A stretch of DNA of 64,000 nucleotides from Kordia jejudonensis (GCF_001005315.1 NZ_LBMG01000025.1:1-64000), one strand, 5' to 3'. Positions 35,679 through 45,025 are shown, counted from the stretch's first letter. A program made the numbers and translations. The notes: a model not told the origin generated them from the sequence alone.

Positions 35679-35918
35679 ATGAAAAAAAAGAATTTAAGTA
35701 AATTAAGCTTAAAAAAGAGTACTATTTCTGAGTTGAATAATTCTAATAAAATTATTGGGGGAAAAGAAAAATCAATACATGAGACAAATTGTAACCTTTG
35801 TCCTCCTACTGGTTCTAATGCATGTCCTACAGAAGGTTGTCCAATTATTGATCCAAATCCAGGAGGTTCTGGTCTTCTCTGTACATATAGTCAAAATATT
35901 ACTTGTATTTTCTGTTAA
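35679..35918 (+). CDS. Cys-rich RiPP (class I lanthipeptide-like) precursor peptide
   Basis: A 79-residue peptide. The leader MKKKNLSKLSLKKSTISEL ends in a GG at 27-28. The 51-residue core has seven cysteines (in HETNC, NLC, NAC, EGC, LLC, ITC, IFC) and a Gly/Pro-rich middle. HETNC is shared with the precursor at 11860, about 24 kb away. No tailoring enzyme is adjacent. A strong hairpin terminator follows 6 bp after the stop. Confidence 0.78.
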   Translation: MKKKNLSKLSLKKSTISELNNSNKIIGGKEKSIHETNCNLCPPTGSNACPTEGCPIIDPNPGGSGLLCTYSQNITCIFC

Positions 35919-35924
35919 AAAACA

Positions 35925-35956
35925 AATAGGCAATCTAATAAATCAGATTGCCTATT
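35925..35956. terminator. Bidirectional terminator between RiPP precursor and DPP III genes
   Basis: Perfect 12-bp stem AATAGGCAATCT / AGATTGCCTATT with an 8-nt loop. Six T follow it on the minus strand. Confidence 0.85.
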
Positions 35957-35982
35957 ATTTAATTATGATATGATTTCTAACG

Positions 35983-38031
35983 TTACTTTAATAAAAAACT
36001 ATAATTCTTAGCATAGTATAACATTTGATTGTCAAATGCTGCTGGTTGCTCAATTTTAATTGCAGTAATTTCTCCTTTATCATCTGTTTCGGCAACCAAA
36101 TAAGGGTTTACAAATCCTCCGTTAGGATTTGCTTTAAACTGATCGTTACGCTTTAATACTTCCGCATGTATTTTTTGATCTACTTTAATTCCATATCCTT
36201 CAACCAAAGCACGTGCTGCTTCAAAATCTCCTTCCGATTTGATACGTTGTGTTTCACGTAGTAATTCGCCAAATAACTCGCGAAGCTTTGCATAATCTTT
36301 AATATTAAAATATGTTTTACCATCGCGTGTAACTTTTTCAATTACATTATCTTTTTGTCCTTTTTCAAAAACCCACGCAGAAACCCATTGTCTGTTTACC
36401 ATGTGATCTTCTTCAACATCATCACCAAGATTTAAACGAATCAATTGTGTCATTAAACCATTTCTGATATAACCATCATACGCTGCTTTTCCAACACCTT
36501 CTGTATCTTCAACCAATCCAAGTTCTTTTAATTTCGGATCCATTAAATAGTACAATCCTACTAAATCTGCTCTACCTTCTTCCATCGTAGAAGCATAGTT
36601 TTTTAATGTTTCTTTTGGTTGCCCAACACCAGGGTTGATTTGACCAGAAGCATGACCAATTACTTCGTGTAAAGAAGTGTGTAATTTGTCAGCTAATTTC
36701 CCATATTTTTCTTCTAACTCGTATTCTTCATCATCATGTACAAACTCCTTCAATCTTCCAGAACCGCCATTTTGTGCATACGCGTTGATAATATTTGCTA
36801 ACGAAACTGATTTTGAACCGTGTTCTTGACGAATCCAATTGTTGTTTGGTAAGTTTACACCGATTGGTGTTTTTGGTGAAGCGTCTCCTGCTTCTCCTGC
36901 GACATTTATTGATTTATAAGAAACACCAACGACATCTTTCTTTTTGTGACTGTCGATTAAAGGAGAATTGTCTTCAAACCATTGCGCATTTTCGGATAAT
37001 ACTGCCATTTTTTTAGACATGTCTAAGTCTGTAATTTGAACAATAGTTTCATACGAGCCTCTGTATCCTTTTGGATCGTTGTATACTTCTATAAATCCAT
37101 TGATCCAGTCAATATTTCCTTCCGTAGCAGTTGCCCAAGAAATACAGTATTGATCCCAAGTATCAAGACTTCCTGTTTTGTAATATTCAATTAGTAATCC
37201 TAAGGTTTCCGCTTGCTTTTCGTTTTCGGCAACACCTTTTGCTTTTTCTAACCAATAGATAATTTTATCAATGGCAGCTCCGTACATTCCGCCAGATTTC
37301 CAAACTTTTTCAACGAGTTTTCCATCTTCACGAACCAATTTTGAGTTCAATCCTGCTTCTATTGGCTGACCTTCTGGTCCTTTGTAGGCTGTTTTGTAAA
37401 ATTCTTCTACATCAGCACTTGTAATATCTGGACCATAGAAGTTGACAGCTGACGCTAGTACATTGTCTACTCCATCTTTTTTATTTACTTTCTTGTTGTC
37501 TTTATCATTAAAGATTACTTCGAGCGCTTCTCCTGTTAGTGAAGTATTTGTATCAGTTAATAACGTTTGCAAATACTCTTTTGAGAATTCAGGCTTTAAC
37601 TTATCGTTTGAATTGTGATGATGAATTCCGTTTGAAACCCAAACCATTTTCAAATATTCTTCAAATGCTTTCCAATCGTCAGATGCTTTATCTCCTTCAT
37701 AATTGACATAAATATTTTCTAACGCTTCTCGGATAGTTAAGTTGTGGCGATAATTTTGATCCCACATAATATCTCTTCCAGAAAGTCCAGCTTGTGTTAG
37801 ATAATACACTAATTTTTGCTCTTTCAATGTCAGTTCATCAAATCCAGGAATCTCATAACGTAGAATATCTACATCACCAAATTCTTCTACTTTGAAATCC
37901 ATTTTTCCATCTTCAGCTACTTCTATATATTGAGCTTCATATGGATCAATTTTAACTTCTTCTTTTTGTTCTGCACAAGAAAATAGCATTCCTGCGGCTA
38001 ACGCTAATCCTGCAATTGATTTTAATTTCAT
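35983..38031 (-). CDS. Dipeptidyl-peptidase III family (M49) lipoprotein
   Basis: A 682-residue zinc metallopeptidase that releases dipeptides from the N-terminus of oligopeptides. Lipobox LFSC (C19) anchors it to a membrane facing the periplasm or surface. The M49 zinc site is HEVIGH (H455, E456, H460), the HExxGH form with one extra residue relative to HExxH. The second metal motif is EEGRAD (484-489). Such proteins are sometimes mislabelled in databases; the metal motifs make the assignment clear. It is a single gene. Confidence 0.92.
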   Translation of the reverse strand: MKLKSIAGLALAAGMLFSCAEQKEEVKIDPYEAQYIEVAEDGKMDFKVEEFGDVDILRYEIPGFDELTLKEQKLVYYLTQAGLSGRDIMWDQNYRHNLTIREALENIYVNYEGDKASDDWKAFEEYLKMVWVSNGIHHHNSNDKLKPEFSKEYLQTLLTDTNTSLTGEALEVIFNDKDNKKVNKKDGVDNVLASAVNFYGPDITSADVEEFYKTAYKGPEGQPIEAGLNSKLVREDGKLVEKVWKSGGMYGAAIDKIIYWLEKAKGVAENEKQAETLGLLIEYYKTGSLDTWDQYCISWATATEGNIDWINGFIEVYNDPKGYRGSYETIVQITDLDMSKKMAVLSENAQWFEDNSPLIDSHKKKDVVGVSYKSINVAGEAGDASPKTPIGVNLPNNNWIRQEHGSKSVSLANIINAYAQNGGSGRLKEFVHDDEEYELEEKYGKLADKLHTSLHEVIGHASGQINPGVGQPKETLKNYASTMEEGRADLVGLYYLMDPKLKELGLVEDTEGVGKAAYDGYIRNGLMTQLIRLNLGDDVEEDHMVNRQWVSAWVFEKGQKDNVIEKVTRDGKTYFNIKDYAKLRELFGELLRETQRIKSEGDFEAARALVEGYGIKVDQKIHAEVLKRNDQFKANPNGGFVNPYLVAETDDKGEITAIKIEQPAAFDNQMLYYAKNYSFLLK

Positions 38032-38248
38032 TTGTTTGATTTTATTGTTTTTGTTTGGTCCGTTGATACATTCATCATCTTTTTTAAATGTTGAATGCTT
38101 CGTGTGTAATTCATTCGATTTTTAGAAATCTAAAAAATAAAGCATCTTTTTATGTAAAATCGCTATTCTTTTGCCACAAATGTAAACAATTCACTAAAAC
38201 ATTAAAAATTTGTACATTAGCATTACTAACTTAATTAACCGAAACAAT

Positions 38249-39295
38249 ATGAAAATCTTAAAGTATTTACTTTTACTACTCTTAGTAGTACTTGTAGCAG
38301 GCGCCATTTATGTTGCCACACGACCTAATGACTATGATGTGGCACGAAGCAAAGTTATCAATGCTCCCGTAGAAAGCGTGTTTAATAACATCAATGAATT
38401 TAAAAATTGGGAAGCTTGGGGACCTTGGCATGATGAAGATTCTACAATAGTGGTTACGTATAATGAACAAACTTCTGGAGTAGGTGCCAATTATTCATGG
38501 ACTAGTAAAGATGGTCCTGGAAAGATGAAAACCGTTGCTATAGTACCGAACACATCTATACAGCAAGAAATGCAGTTTGGAGATTATGAACCAACAGACA
38601 TTTATTGGACTTTTGAGAAAGTTCCTGAAGGTACAAAGGTAACTTGGCGTATGAAAAGTGATGATACAGCATTTATTTTTAAACTTTTTGCTGCCATCGG
38701 TGGCGGAATGGATAAAATGTTGGGCGATATGGAAGAAAAAGGACTAAATAATATAGAACGTGAAGTGTTAGCCGATTTGGAGAAGAATCCGCCAGGAAAA
38801 TTCCGTTTAGGAGACGTTTCTCAACATGACCAAGAAGCGAAACAATTCATTGGATATTTCCAAAAAACAAGTACGGATGCAGCTATGCAAGAAATGACAC
38901 AGCTTTTTATGCAGTACATGCCAAAAGCAGGTCAATATGCCGCCGTAAATGCGCTAGAAAACTATGTTCCAAGTTCTTTATATATGAAATGGGATGAAGA
39001 AACTAAAGAAGCCGAATTCTATATCGGATTGATGGTAAACAGTACCGAAGCACTCCCAAAATCAGACGGAATGGTTACAACTCCTATGCCAGCAGGAACA
39101 GTTGTCAAAATTTCAAAATTTGGCGCATATGGCGTTGGAGATATGGAAGCACACGGAAAAATTGCAGAATTTATGGCTAAAAACAAACTGGTACAAGCAG
39201 GTCCTGTTTGGGAATTATATGTAAACGATCCAGCAAACGTAAAACCTGAAGACATACAAACTGATATATATTATGCAGTAAAAGCTGCGGAGTAA
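38249..39295 (+). CDS. SRPBCC family protein with C-terminal GyrI-like domain
   Basis: A 348-residue protein. It has an N-terminal membrane anchor (about 1-20, LLLLLLVVLVAGAIYV), an SRPBCC/START-like ligand-binding domain (about 28-175; RSKVINAPVESVFNNINEF, then WGPWHDED) and a C-terminal GyrI-like small-molecule-binding domain (about 200-345; PAGTVVKISKFGAYGVGDM). Both are hydrophobic-cavity folds; the ligand is unknown. The ATG at 38249 is preferred over an upstream TTG at 38210, as the anchor begins directly after it. The terminator at 39316-39366 ends it. Confidence 0.82.
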   Translation: MKILKYLLLLLLVVLVAGAIYVATRPNDYDVARSKVINAPVESVFNNINEFKNWEAWGPWHDEDSTIVVTYNEQTSGVGANYSWTSKDGPGKMKTVAIVPNTSIQQEMQFGDYEPTDIYWTFEKVPEGTKVTWRMKSDDTAFIFKLFAAIGGGMDKMLGDMEEKGLNNIEREVLADLEKNPPGKFRLGDVSQHDQEAKQFIGYFQKTSTDAAMQEMTQLFMQYMPKAGQYAAVNALENYVPSSLYMKWDEETKEAEFYIGLMVNSTEALPKSDGMVTTPMPAGTVVKISKFGAYGVGDMEAHGKIAEFMAKNKLVQAGPVWELYVNDPANVKPEDIQTDIYYAVKAAE

Positions 39296-39315
39296 ACAGT
39301 ATAAAACTTTTAAAG

Positions 39316-39366
39316 AAGATTGTCTGAACAGTAAGAATGATTACTTTTAGACAATCTTTTATTTTT
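39316..39366 (+). terminator. Terminator after the SRPBCC gene
   Basis: AAGATTGTCT (39316-39325) pairs with AGACAATCTT (39349-39358), with a small inner GTAA/TTAC stem, then TTATTTTT. It lies directly before the crcB start. Confidence 0.7.
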
Positions 39367-39377
39367 ATAAATTACAC

Positions 39378-39749
39378 ATGAAACAACTCTTTCTCGTTTT
39401 TATTGGTGGCGGATTTGGAAGTGCTTTGCGATTTCTCTTAGGGAAATACCTAAACAGCGCAACAACAGGAATTCCCTATGGAACCTTTGCTGCCAATATT
39501 TTAGGAAGTTTACTAATTGGAATCATTTTAGGAATGGCAGCCAAGAATGAAGCCATCAGTCAGCAACACACATTACTACTTGCTACCGGTTTTTGTGGCG
39601 GATTCACTACCTTTTCTACGTTTGCCTACGAAAACCATGTCTTTTTAAAGTCAGGAGATTTCATGACCTTCTTCCTGTACACGATTGCCAGTTTTATCAT
39701 CGGTTTCTCAGCCGTATTTTTAGGAATGTATCTTGTAAAATATTTCTAA
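39378..39749 (+). CDS. crcB: Fluoride efflux channel CrcB/FluC
   Basis: A 123-residue inner-membrane protein with four hydrophobic helices. The FluC signatures are GGGFGSALRFLLG near the start, GTFAANILGSLLIG and GFCGGFTTFSTF (about 71-82), which provides the pore Phe and the central Na+ site. As single-gene FluC it would act as an antiparallel homodimer exporting fluoride. No fluoride riboswitch is seen upstream; the preceding hairpin looks like the terminator of the previous gene. Confidence 0.93.
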   Translation: MKQLFLVFIGGGFGSALRFLLGKYLNSATTGIPYGTFAANILGSLLIGIILGMAAKNEAISQQHTLLLATGFCGGFTTFSTFAYENHVFLKSGDFMTFFLYTIASFIIGFSAVFLGMYLVKYF

Positions 39750-39811
39750 TTTTTACATTTACCCTTAAAAATCATTAGAAGAATTTCAAAAAAAGTACCT
39801 TTTAAAAATTA

Positions 39812-39833
39812 TACCCTTAAAAAAATAGGGGTA
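39812..39833. promoter_or_regulatory. Dyad upstream of the P-II gene
   Basis: TACCC (39812-39816) and GGGTA (39829-39833) form an inverted repeat around an A/T core. A further TACCC occurs at about 39875 and another before 39770. Position about 90 bp upstream of glnB suggests an operator; the regulator is unknown. Confidence 0.35.
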
Positions 39834-39919
39834 AAATATAGATTTTCACAAAAATAAATCCTTCTACCCTATTTTAAAACACACCTAACTATCTTTAGCC
39901 TATAAAATATTTTTTTTAG

Positions 39920-40258
39920 ATGAAAAAGATAGAAGCAATCATTCGCAAATCTACATTTGAAGATGTCAAAGATGCTCTTCATGAAATTGAAGTAAACTTT
40001 TTTACATATTGGGACGTCACAGGAATCGGAAACGAAAAAAAAGGACATGTATATCGCGGTGTCAGTTATAGCACACGCGATATTGCTCGTCGTCATATTT
40101 CTATTGTGGTTTCTGATCACTTTTTACAAAAAACCATTGATGTGATTCTAAAACATGCATACACTGGAGAAGTCGGTGATGGAAAAATATTTGTTTCTAC
40201 TATAGAAGAAACATACAGAATTAGAACGAAAGAAAAAGGAACCTCATCACTTCAATAA
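39920..40258 (+). CDS. P-II family nitrogen regulatory protein
   Basis: A 112-residue trimeric signal protein sensing 2-oxoglutarate and ATP/ADP. The N-terminal MKKIEAIIRKSTFEDVKDAL, the T-loop (about 36-55) with YRGVSY, where Y50 matches the uridylylated Tyr51 of E. coli GlnB, and the B-loop TGEVGDGKIFV are conserved. It lies 6 bp before the ammonium transporter gene, so it is functionally GlnK-like: it would block Amt when nitrogen is plentiful. Confidence 0.93.
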   Translation: MKKIEAIIRKSTFEDVKDALHEIEVNFFTYWDVTGIGNEKKGHVYRGVSYSTRDIARRHISIVVSDHFLQKTIDVILKHAYTGEVGDGKIFVSTIEETYRIRTKEKGTSSLQ

Positions 40259-40264
40259 ACGGAC

Positions 40265-41497
40265 ATGGACACTTCATTATTTACCGCAAACAATTTATGG
40301 ATGATGCTTTGCATCGCCTTGGTTTTCATTATGCACTTAGGATTTTCTTTTTTAGAAATTGGATTGACACGTGCAAAAAACACCATTAATATATTATTCA
40401 AAAACATCATCATTATCATCATCGGATTGCTAACATATACAGTCATCGGATTTAGTATCATGTATCCTGGCGAAGCTTTTGAAGGCAGCTGGATTGGTTT
40501 CAAATCATTTGGACTGGTACTTCCTGAAGATGGATTGGCAATTAGTTACGCCGAAGGAAAATATACATATTGGACAGAGTTTTTATTTCAAGCTATGTTT
40601 GCCGCTACGGCTGCTACTATTGTTTCGGGCGCTGTCGCAGAACGTATAAAATTAGGAAGTTTCATTCTGTTTTCTTTGGTCTATGTTGGATTGATATATC
40701 CAATTGTTGGCATGTGGAAATGGGGAGGCGGATTTTTAGAAACCTTAGGTTTTTATGATTTTGCTGGTTCTACCATTGTGCATTCTGTAGGCGGTTGGGC
40801 AGCATTGATGGCGGTAATTTTATTAGGTCCACGAATTGGCAAATTCAAGAAAGGTATTTCAGGTGTAATTCCTGGTCATAACTTACCGCTAGCTACAGCT
40901 GGTGTATTTTTACTTTGGTTTGGATGGTTTGGATTTAATGGTGGCTCTGTACTTTCCGCGGAACCTGGCGCAACATCGTTAGTCTTAGTTACTACATGTT
41001 TGGCGGCTGCGGCTGGCGGATTGGGCGCATTTACGTTTTCATACATAAAGTATAAAGAAAATGATTTATCAATGCTGCTAAATGGAATTTTAGGAGGATT
41101 GGTTGCTATAACTGCTGGTGCTGACCAAATGGGCGTTTTAAGTGCTATTGTCATCGGTTTCTTTGCAGGAATTTTAATTGTATTCGCCGTTGTTTGGCTC
41201 GATAAATTAAAACTTGATGATCCTGTAGGCGCCATTTCTGTACATTTAGTTTGTGGAATTTGGGGAACGCTAGCCGTTGGACTTTTTGGAGCTTTGGCAA
41301 GTTGGTCACAGTTCTTACATCAAGTATATGGAATTTTAATTGTTGCGGCATTTTGCTGTGCGACTTCATTCGGAATTCTTTTTCTCATCAAGAAAACGAT
41401 GGGCATTAGAGTTTCAAAACGAGAAGAAATTGAAGGATTAGACATTCACGAACATGGAATGCAGGCATATGCAGATTTTAGACTAAACGAACACTAA
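40265..41497 (+). CDS. amt: Ammonium transporter
   Basis: A 410-residue inner-membrane protein with about eleven helices. Landmarks are the Phe gate region (FQAMFAATAATIVSGAVAER), the twin pore histidines H173 (VHSVGG) and H327 (VHLVCG), and the GHNLPLATAG signature. There is no cleavable signal peptide visible. It forms a two-gene unit with the P-II gene just upstream, which would regulate it by direct binding. Confidence 0.96.
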   Translation: MDTSLFTANNLWMMLCIALVFIMHLGFSFLEIGLTRAKNTINILFKNIIIIIIGLLTYTVIGFSIMYPGEAFEGSWIGFKSFGLVLPEDGLAISYAEGKYTYWTEFLFQAMFAATAATIVSGAVAERIKLGSFILFSLVYVGLIYPIVGMWKWGGGFLETLGFYDFAGSTIVHSVGGWAALMAVILLGPRIGKFKKGISGVIPGHNLPLATAGVFLLWFGWFGFNGGSVLSAEPGATSLVLVTTCLAAAAGGLGAFTFSYIKYKENDLSMLLNGILGGLVAITAGADQMGVLSAIVIGFFAGILIVFAVVWLDKLKLDDPVGAISVHLVCGIWGTLAVGLFGALASWSQFLHQVYGILIVAAFCCATSFGILFLIKKTMGIRVSKREEIEGLDIHEHGMQAYADFRLNEH

Positions 41498-41543
41498 GTT
41501 GTTACTTCGCTAACGACAATACTACCATACTTTTGACATAAAA

Positions 41544-41571
41544 AAAGCTTCAATCGGTTGATTGAAGCTTT
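41544..41571. terminator. Bidirectional terminator between amt and ndk
   Basis: Perfect 12-bp stem AAAGCTTCAATC / GATTGAAGCTTT with a GGTT loop. An A-run on the left serves ndk on the minus strand. Confidence 0.88.
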
Positions 41572-41598
41572 CTTATATAGTATTATTGAAAATTTCCC

Positions 41599-42018
41599 TT
41601 AGAAAATCTCTCTTCCTGCAAAATGGAAAGCACCTTCAATAGCTGCATTTTCGTCACTATCAGAACCGTGAACTGCATTTTCTCCAATAGAAGTTGCATA
41701 TAAATTTCTAATAGTTCCTTCTGCTGCTTCTGCAGGATTTGTAGCTCCAATTAATGTTCTGAAATCGCTAACTGCATTGTCTTTTTCTAAGATTGCTGCA
41801 ACAATTTGTCCTCTTGTCATGAATTCTACTAACTCACCAAAGAAAGGTCTTTCGTTATGAACTGCATAAAATTCTTCTGCATCACGCTTACTTAATTGTG
41901 TTAACTTCATTGCAACAATTTTGAATCCTGAAGCAGTAATTTTTTCTAAAATAGCACCGATGTGTCCGTTTTCAACAGCATCAGGCTTAATCATGGTAAA
42001 AGTTCTTTTTCCAGCCAT
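41599..42018 (-). CDS. ndk: Nucleoside diphosphate kinase
   Basis: A 139-residue enzyme that equilibrates NTP and NDP pools through a phospho-histidine. [16 protein letters not shown] at the start, the [11 protein letters not shown] segment and the active-site H117 in NAVHGSDS are all present. Single gene with a well-formed promoter at 42080-42109 and a bidirectional terminator. Confidence 0.97.
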   Translation of the reverse strand: MAGKRTFTMIKPDAVENGHIGAILEKITASGFKIVAMKLTQLSKRDAEEFYAVHNERPFFGELVEFMTRGQIVAAILEKDNAVSDFRTLIGATNPAEAAEGTIRNLYATSIGENAVHGSDSDENAAIEGAFHFAGREIF

Positions 42019-42079
42019 TTGTGGTATGTATAAATAATTATAAGTTCGTGTTTTGTAAAATCAATGTTGATTTTCGGTG

Positions 42080-42109
42080 CAAAAGTACACAAATACAATT
42101 TATTTGCAA
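42080..42109 (-). promoter_or_regulatory. Flavobacterial-type promoter of ndk
   Basis: On the minus strand TTG (42107-42109), 19 bp, TACTTTTG (42080-42087). This is an exact match to TTG-N19-TAnnTTTG, with the start codon about 60 bp downstream. Confidence 0.72.
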
Positions 42110-42204
42110 CTCTATTTTAGTATATTAGCCACCTATGAAAAAAGAAGTAGCTATTTCAACGCTATTTTTATAGTTGTTAGATACATATAAGAGAACCCAA
42201 ACGA

Positions 42205-43218
42205 ATGAACGAAGTTGATATAAAAGCCATTAAAACCTTACTTCAAACGCCTAAGAATATTGTTATTATTCCGCACAAAAATCCAGATAGCGATGCTATT
42301 GGTTCTACATTGGCACTATGGCATTACTTGAAAAATAAAGGACAAGAAGCAATTATTGTGGCACCAAATGATTATCCTGATTTTTTAAAATGGATGCCTG
42401 GCGAAACCGAAATTGTAAAGTTTGATACCCAAAAAGAAGAAGCTGAAAAATATATTGAAGCTGCCAATGTTATTTTTACGTTAGATTTTAACGATTTGAG
42501 TCGAATTGGCGAAATGGCAAGTACAGTTTCAAAAAGTGATGCTACATTCATTATGATTGATCATCATCAACAACCTGCCGAATACGCTACCTATACGTAT
42601 TCTGACACCAGCATGAGTTCAACATGTGAAATGGTGTATAATTTTATTTGTTTTTTAGAAGATGAAGATGACATTACACCTGAAATGGCTTCTTGTTTGT
42701 ATTCTGGAATTATGACTGATACAGGATCGTTTCGTTTTTCGGCAACTACAAGTACTACACATCGCGTTATTGCCAACTTGATGGATAAAGGTGCAAACAA
42801 CTCAGAAATTCACAATGCAATTTATGATACCAATAGTCCAACCAAATTACAATTATTAGGTTGTGCGTTAAAAAACATGGTTGTTTTGGAAGCATATAAT
42901 ACGGTATATATTACGCTATCTAAACAAGAACTTTTACAATACGATTTTAGAAAAGGAGACACAGAAGGTTTTGTAAATTATGGTTTATCATTAAAAGGCA
43001 TTAAATTTGCGGCAATTTTTATAGAAAATTTACAAGAACCTTATATTAAAATGTCATTGCGTTCAAAAGGCGATTTTTCGGTAAACGAATTTGCACGAAC
43101 ACATTTTAATGGTGGCGGACATACAAATGCTGCCGGCGGAAGAAGTGATGATTCTATGGAAGATACTGTTAAAAAATTTAAAGAAATTTTAACTGCGTAC
43201 AAAAACGAATTGAACTAA
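42205..43218 (+). CDS. nrnA: DHH family phosphoesterase, NrnA-like oligoribonuclease/pAp phosphatase
   Basis: A 337-residue protein. The DHH domain has HKNPDSDAIGS (H24, D28, D30), a downstream LDFNDLSR aspartate and the MIDHHQQP motif. The C-terminal DHHA1 domain carries FNGGGHTNAAGG. NrnA-type enzymes degrade nanoRNAs and dephosphorylate pAp. Its stop abuts the gldI start, giving a coupled three-gene unit nrnA-gldI-immunophilin, an order I recall from other flavobacteria. Confidence 0.92.
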   Translation: MNEVDIKAIKTLLQTPKNIVIIPHKNPDSDAIGSTLALWHYLKNKGQEAIIVAPNDYPDFLKWMPGETEIVKFDTQKEEAEKYIEAANVIFTLDFNDLSRIGEMASTVSKSDATFIMIDHHQQPAEYATYTYSDTSMSSTCEMVYNFICFLEDEDDITPEMASCLYSGIMTDTGSFRFSATTSTTHRVIANLMDKGANNSEIHNAIYDTNSPTKLQLLGCALKNMVVLEAYNTVYITLSKQELLQYDFRKGDTEGFVNYGLSLKGIKFAAIFIENLQEPYIKMSLRSKGDFSVNEFARTHFNGGGHTNAAGGRSDDSMEDTVKKFKEILTAYKNELN

Positions 43219-43785
43219 ATGATGTACAGAAAAATAATTCTTTTTAGTAATATTCTTATATTGATCGTTTCGTGTTCGCAACAAGAAGCGCGGAGACCTA
43301 TTACACAAAGTTCGGGTACTTTTATCAAAGAATCAGTTGATAGAAATAAAGCCTTAATTGCACAAGAAGAAGCTCAAATTCAAGAGCTTATAAAAAAAGA
43401 TTCTGTACATGAATATACTGCTTCAGAAAATGGATTTTGGTATTTTTATAATAGTACTTCTCCAGCAGAAACATACACGCCAAAAAAAGGAGATACGCTA
43501 CGTTTTGAATATAATGTAGCAAAAATTACTGGCGAAACTATTTACACAAAAGAAGAAATTGGCATCCAAGAATATGTTGTGGATAAACAAAAAATGATTC
43601 CTGGATTTCGATACGCTTTACAATTGATGAAAAAAGGAGAAACGGCAACGTTTTTGTTTCCATCACATGTTGCCTTTGGATATCACGGAGATACAAAAAA
43701 AATAGGATCCAATGTTCCTATTCAATCTACAATAACATTACTTTCAATTAAAACAAATCAAAAAAATCTAGAAACAAAAAATTAA
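43219..43785 (+). CDS. gldI: Gliding motility-associated peptidyl-prolyl isomerase GldI
   Basis: A 188-residue lipoprotein (lipobox LIVSC, C19) with an FKBP-type domain (about 80-180; GDTLRFEYNV, MIPGFRYALQLMKKGETATFLFPSHVAFGY). GldI is required for gliding in Flavobacterium johnsoniae, presumably as a periplasmic folding factor. The FKBP aromatic pocket is only partly conserved. The start codon directly follows the nrnA stop. Confidence 0.93.
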   Translation: MMYRKIILFSNILILIVSCSQQEARRPITQSSGTFIKESVDRNKALIAQEEAQIQELIKKDSVHEYTASENGFWYFYNSTSPAETYTPKKGDTLRFEYNVAKITGETIYTKEEIGIQEYVVDKQKMIPGFRYALQLMKKGETATFLFPSHVAFGYHGDTKKIGSNVPIQSTITLLSIKTNQKNLETKN

Positions 43786-43798
43786 AATACATTTTATC

Positions 43799-45001
43799 AT
43801 GAAGAAAATCACGATACTTATTGCAATCATAGCAATTGGATTTACATCTTGTAACAGTTCAAAATATCCAGATTTGGCAGATGGACTCTACGCTGAAATA
43901 GAAACTACAAAAGGAAACATATTTTTAGAATTAGATTATAAAAATACGCCTACAACTGCTGCAAACTTTGTTGGTTTAGCAGAAGGAACACATCCGTTAT
44001 TAGCTGACGATAAAAAAGGAAAACCATTTTATGACGGTATTATTTTCCACAGAGTTATGGAAAACTTTATGATTCAAACAGGAGATCCATTAGGAAGTGG
44101 AATGGGAGATGCTGGTTATAAGTTTGATGACGAAATTGTAGAATCATTAAATCATAATCAGGCAGGAACGTTAGCGATGGCAAATTCAGGTAAAAATACC
44201 AATGGAAGTCAATTTTACATTACGCACGTACCTTATCCTTCATTAAATGGTGGATATACTGTTTTTGGTAAAGTTGTCATTCATCCTGAAGATAAAAAAG
44301 CATTGATGGCTAAAAACTTAGACGAAAAAGCAATGCAAAAAGCGATTGATTCTGTAAAGATGGTAACTGTTGATTTGATTGCAAAAACGCCTGTTACAAA
44401 AACGCCACAAGCGATGAATCGACCTGTAGATACGATCAAAATGAATAAAGTTCAAATTATTCGTCAAGGTTCTGAAGCGCGCGCTTTTGATGCGCCTAAA
44501 GTTTTTGAAGAAAAAACAACAGAAGCAAGATTAGCGAAAGAAGCTGCTGAGCAGAAGAGAAATGAAATCACCGCTGCAACCTTACAAAAATTCACTGAGT
44601 TGAAGGCAAAAGCTACTGATTTACCTTCTGGTTTAAAGTATATTGTGACTAAAAAAGGAGACGGAAAAAAGTTAACGGCAAACTCTAAAGTTGATGTGTA
44701 TTATGCTGTTTACTTTGCTGATGGAAATTTATTGCAGACAAACAATTTAAAAACTGCAGAAGCGTTAGATGCTGTGAATCCACAAATGAAAGCTGCTGGA
44801 CGTTATGCGCCTATGCCTGCAGACTTAAGTCCTGATGCTGCAATGATTCCTGGCTTTAAAGAAGGAATTCAGCAATTAAGTGTTGGCGATGAAGCAACAT
44901 TATTTTTACCATATCACTTAGCCTATGGAGAAAGAGGTTCACGTGGAATTCCACCAAAAACAGATTTAGTTTTTGAAATAGTAGTTGTTGCAGAGAAATA
45001 A
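43799..45001 (+). CDS. Cyclophilin-FKBP fusion peptidyl-prolyl isomerase (dual immunophilin)
   Basis: A 400-residue lipoprotein (C18 in GFTSC) with two unrelated isomerase folds. The N-terminal cyclophilin (about 27-215) contains FHRVMENFMIQTGDP, MANSGKNTNGSQFYIT and FGKVV. A Lys/Glu-rich helical linker follows (about 225-275). The C-terminal FKBP domain (about 285-400) contains MIPGFKEGIQQLSVGDEATLFLPYHLAYGERG. A cyclophilin-FKBP fusion has been described from Flavobacterium; this is the same architecture. It lies 13 bp after gldI, which suggests a joint role in folding exported proteins. Confidence 0.93.
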   Translation: MKKITILIAIIAIGFTSCNSSKYPDLADGLYAEIETTKGNIFLELDYKNTPTTAANFVGLAEGTHPLLADDKKGKPFYDGIIFHRVMENFMIQTGDPLGSGMGDAGYKFDDEIVESLNHNQAGTLAMANSGKNTNGSQFYITHVPYPSLNGGYTVFGKVVIHPEDKKALMAKNLDEKAMQKAIDSVKMVTVDLIAKTPVTKTPQAMNRPVDTIKMNKVQIIRQGSEARAFDAPKVFEEKTTEARLAKEAAEQKRNEITAATLQKFTELKAKATDLPSGLKYIVTKKGDGKKLTANSKVDVYYAVYFADGNLLQTNNLKTAEALDAVNPQMKAAGRYAPMPADLSPDAAMIPGFKEGIQQLSVGDEATLFLPYHLAYGERGSRGIPPKTDLVFEIVVVAEK

Positions 45002-45025
45002 GAAACCAATTGCACTAACATATAT

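Noticed and set aside
39296-39377. Fluoride riboswitch before crcB
   Set aside because: The only structure is a terminator hairpin belonging to the previous gene; the conserved riboswitch core is not seen.
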